From: Piliocolobus tephrosceles
Lineage: Eukaryota; Chordata; Mammalia; Primates; Cercopithecidae
Length of the DNA stretch: 64,000 nucleotides
Assembly: GCF_002776525.5 (NCBI RefSeq)
Contig: NC_045436.1
Coordinates: forward strand, 14,357,243-14,421,242
Direction: 5' to 3'
How positions within the stretch are numbered: position 1 is the stretch's first letter; the number at the start of each line of letters is the position of its first letter. The notes under the pieces are model-generated. The model had not been told where the DNA came from and did no database searches. It was given only the letters and a program-made list of their open reading frames with translations. Positions 60,501 through 64,000 of this stretch are shown here, piece by piece. The position numbers were made by a program, and so were the translations under genes.

Positions 60501-63489
60501 AATTTCACTATGCTCTTCAGTCCTACATAACAGATAAATCCAAAAGAACTTTCAACAAACCAAAATCATGATACCACTTTGGAGATAAAATCCAGGTAAG
60601 CAGGTAAGTATAAAGTATAATTCTTGGTAGGCACTGCTTTTGTCTATTTTTCTGATTTACAGCTAAATTCTCAATACCTCAGAGCTATACATGTGATTAC
60701 AATGGGCTTTGAAATTCTAAGGTTTATTACAAGATCAGGTAACTTAATATTTGCTTTGCTAATAAAACGAACTCAGTACGTACTGCGACTGCAATTTTTC
60801 CTGAGTGAACTTTAATAAATTCCTGATTCTGGGCAGAACACTTATCAACATGATTATTTACTCAAATTGACTATGCCACTGAGAAAATTGTTTTTCCTGA
60901 GTATAAAACAAATGACTAAATATTCTGCTTTCTTAGAACCTATGTATAGTGTTTGTGGGATAGAAGTATTCAAAGTTCCCATTGCAATATGACTAACTCA
61001 CTAATACAAATTTAAGCAGTAGGAAAATATTTGTAAGATTAAAAAGCTGAATTAGGATTCAAAGACTAAGTATTCTAAATGCCAATTTTATTAATTAAAT
61101 AGATTATTGCATGCCACTGTGGATCAGCTAGTTTCTTAATTCCTGAGAATACAAAAAAAAAATCCATATCTGACCCAAAGAGCTCAATGTTCCATAGGAC
61201 CGTCTTAGAACAACTACTGAAAAAAAAAAAAAAAAAAAAAAAAAAAAAGCACTGTAGTGAGGAGGTAAATAAATATGGATGTTATATTCCCAAAGTGGTG
61301 ATGTGAAAAAGCAGTTACCTTTACTGTGGAACGTCATCTCTGATAAAGGGCCATTTGCTCTGGAGTTGACATTTTTCTGGTGAGAGAAGTTGTAGGGATT
61401 TCTGCTCAGAGAAGGAACAGCTGACAAGGCAAAATAACGAACAAGAACAGAACACTGGGGGAAGGCAAGAGAGGTGTGCTGGAGACAGTTTGTGAAACAT
61501 TTAAAAAGGAGTTTTACTGTAACGAGTGAAAACTTTTGGGGGATTTTAAGGAGAAGAAACTTGTAAATTTTACTTGCCAGATCTGTTTTTGCTTTTTATT
61601 TAAACTTTATCTTGAAGTGAAAAGAAATGGATTCCTCTGCTATCACTTATGTTTCTGGGCTTTTGAAGAGTTTTTGTATTTATGCTTTATTTCACTTTGT
61701 ATTATGTTCCTTCAATTTAATAGTAAGAATCACTTGGAGAATTTTATATCTTCCTTAGCCAAACCAAGGGGAAATGGAATTGATATGCACCTAGCAAAAA
61801 AGAGCCCTCAGAGCAATAGTAAGAAGCAAAGTAGAGATCACAAGGAAAATTTCATCATAGAAAGCTGTGCCTACTTACCCTTTCCTCTGTGGTACTCTAC
61901 AGAAGGAAATATTTATATATTTATTACCCCATGCTTTCCTATTCTCAGTAGAAAAATGCAGCATTCAAAATAAACAATGTTACAATCAATATGTGCAATT
62001 CAACAGTTACACAATTGAGCAACTATTTTCCACTTCTCATGTTTTTAGTATGTTCTTTCTTCAGTTATTTTTACAGTTCATAGAAGCATTAATGGCTTAG
62101 AAATAGTGCAAACTGGGCTTATATTACTGCCTATGCATTGCATGATTATGATGAAGCCCAAAAACCTTTGCGGATGTGTAAACTTGTCTTGCAGGTCTCC
62201 CCACTGCCCCTTCCTGGTGCTTAAAAGAAAATCATCTTATTTCTCTCTCGCTTAGGGAGAAATTCATCTGAAGAACTTGCTGGCTCTTGGGTTGCTTATC
62301 CTAAGCTTGCTTTGTTTTATATGGTATTTGATGCTTAAGACATATACATGAATTGAATCTTAACTTATTTGGTTTTCTGAGTTCAGTTAACTTGTTTAGA
62401 CAAAACAATTGAAGAAAGAAATTGCCTAATAGATAGATGAGATTTATGAATGAAATGCTGGTAGCTAGCATTTTATTTTTTATTCTGCACTAGCCAAACA
62501 TGTCAAGATTCTCATGAAGGTTGAATTTATTTATTTTATCATTTGTATACTTCTTGGTGCAATAGAATGCTAAAAGAACTATATTGTCAATTTGCTATAT
62601 TTATCTGGAATACTTAATTAATGTAAATAGCTTATGAACTCTGGGTCTCTATGAGAAGATACATTCATATGTTTAAATTGGACTATGTTTTGAGAGACTA
62701 TAAAGAGCTAGGATACCATGGCATGGAAAATTAACCAAGGAAATGGGGAAATAATAAATATTAATATATGGTTTTGCAGTAAAATAATAAGATAAAGCCT
62801 TAGTAAGCATTTCCCCACAAAATAATGCAATGTGCGGGGCAATGTCTGCTAGAGATGAGCGGGTAAACTGACTCTCAGCTTTCTTACAAATGGGGAAGCA
62901 AACAAAATCAGTTACACAATACTTAATGTCCATAGAAGAAAGGCAAGCCACTTTTTCAGGAGAAGTACATCTATTTCTGGTTTTTATACCCGAAGAGAAT
63001 TTTCCCCAAGGGTCTTTTTAAAGTATATGCTGTGATATGGCACGAATTCACTTCCAAAAAACACCCCTTGGAGTGGTATTTTCAGATTTCACAGCACAGC
63101 TCGCATAATGGTCTTTCACTTCTGATGCTGGTAAAACACCAGAGTGCAGTTCGTCGAAAGCTGCTCTGCTGAGGGCACCTGGGGGACCTTGTTCTCAGGA
63201 CCACCGTTCTTCCTGGGTTCACGAGTAGCACAGCATCAGTTTTGCTCATTCACTTTGTGCTCCATTTTTGTAGTGAGACATCTGCTTCTGAAACCATTTT
63301 TGATCATTTAAAGCTATTGTCAATACAGTATCACATAACCATTGCTCGTTTTAGGATTATTCAACAAATACTAAAGGTTTTTTTCTTTTTTCTTTTTTTT
63401 TTTATTGTTGGTTTGTTTTTTCTCTACAAATATTTGAGACAAGCCTTGTCTGACTGTTCACTAAACAGCTACCAAAAGTAAGGTGTAAT
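60501..63489. other. Unique sequence
   Basis: Only the poly(A) run at 61220 and a T-rich tract near 63380 stand out. No exon recognised. The part at 63000-63240 is less AT-rich, with a few CpGs, but no regulatory motif was identified. Confidence 0.5.
61220..61248. repeat. Poly(A) run, 29 bp
   Basis: A pure A run. The 130 bp upstream is not a recognised retrogene, Alu or L1 body. Confidence 0.9.
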
Positions 63490-63490
63490 T

Positions 63491-63592
63491 AAGATTTGAT
63501 TTTTTTCCACTCCGGACCTAATTGTTGATTTTGATTTCAGTAAGATTTGTTGTTTTTCTACTCTAGACATAATTGTTGGTTTCTAATAAAGA
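63491..63592 (+). repeat. Diverged 51-bp tandem duplication
   Basis: Unit 1 (63491-63541) and unit 2 (63542-63592) align with a 51-bp period. Both begin aagatttg and contain ccactc/ctactc, gacctaattgttg/gacataattgttg. Scattered mismatches show it is not recent. Confidence 0.8.
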
Positions 63593-64000
63593 CGATTTCC
63601 CCCTCCTCCCCCCATGAGGTTCATCAGGAATCTGGAACTGTCTACCATAGTGAACTGATTTAACCCTTCAAGTATATGCTAATGATGTAACAAACACTCT
63701 GGAAATGTGTTATGCCTGGAGGGTTGTCTTCCTTACTCTGTGAGATGGTGGCTGAGAAGGTCGTTGGGTGACCTTCCTCTATGCAGTTGTCCATGTTCTA
63801 GAGTGACAGAGGCTCTCTCTCTCTTCCAAATGGTGTTGGGGGCTGTACTCACCCTACCCAGCTGGAAAGGGAGCAGAAAAGAGGTTTGCACTGGAGTTTT
63901 GTGGCTTGGCCTGAGAGTGGTGATCATCACTTTTATAACCACTCTACTTATTGAACCTTGGTCAAATATACAGTCAAATACATGGCCAAGATCTAATGGT
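63593..64000. other. Unique sequence to window end
   Basis: No gene recognised. The part 63700-63960 is repeat-like in composition but could not be assigned to a family. Confidence 0.4.

Noticed and set aside
61220..61248. Poly(A) run as the tail of a processed pseudogene
   Set aside because: The upstream sequence matches no gene I recognise, and no flanking target duplication is visible.
1..64000. CRISPR arrays, operons, prophage or other prokaryotic systems
   Set aside because: All regularly spaced repeats are microsatellites or transposon fragments, and the repeat content is that of a primate nuclear genome.

Overview
This window is non-coding primate nuclear DNA. It carries Alu elements (at least two with AluY features), primate and older mammalian L1 copies, an LTR12/HERV9 solo LTR, MaLR LTRs, MIR and L2 fossils, and a full-length Hsmar1 mariner. 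That combination points to a catarrhine primate, most likely human or another ape. The AT-rich unique background and lack of CpG-rich promoters fit an intergenic desert or a large intron. I found no cellular protein-coding exon, tRNA or rRNA, and nothing prokaryotic. Every longer open frame lies in a transposable element, a simple repeat or unique sequence with no family signal.

Layout. 1-4374: unique sequence with one CT/GT microsatellite. 4375-7790: a MIR, a MER2-like DNA transposon with an Alu at its end, a second Alu, a solitary LTR with a 4-bp target duplication, and an unassigned old repeat with a short tandem duplication. 8986-12153: an old L1 whose 5' part is inverted (twin priming), flanked by a 14-bp target duplication and carrying a foreign ORF2 slice. 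12465-14025: MIR, MLT1 LTR, MIR. 15005-32225: one ancient, nearly full-length L1M on the minus strand, split by at least ten later insertions: a Tigger-like DNA transposon, a complete 6.4-kb L1P, seven Alus and two solo LTRs. It is the main structure of the window.

34054-37255: two Alus in opposite orientation, then a solo LTR12 (HERV9) on the plus strand with CCAAT boxes, GATA site, TATA-like element and poly(A) signal. 37256-50240: mostly unique AT-rich DNA with an L2 end, an MLT1 LTR, an Alu, MIR remnants, a THE1-type LTR and an isolated 41-bp direct repeat. 50880-53990: L2 pieces, a MER5-like remnant and a complete Hsmar1 (1,291 bp) whose transposase is dead. 55395-59070: Alu, a 5'-truncated L1 with a large GATA microsatellite interrupted by a 10-N gap, and a truncated Alu. 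59071-64000: unique DNA with a MIR, a poly(A) run and a diverged 51-bp tandem duplication.

Nothing works as a pathway. The value of the window is its insertion record: nested elements with readable target-site duplications, and a few rearrangements that ordinary insertion does not explain (an LTR slice inside an Alu, an L1 slice repeated inside a twin-primed L1, and one target sequence present three times). Family names rest on recalled consensus features and were not checked by any search.
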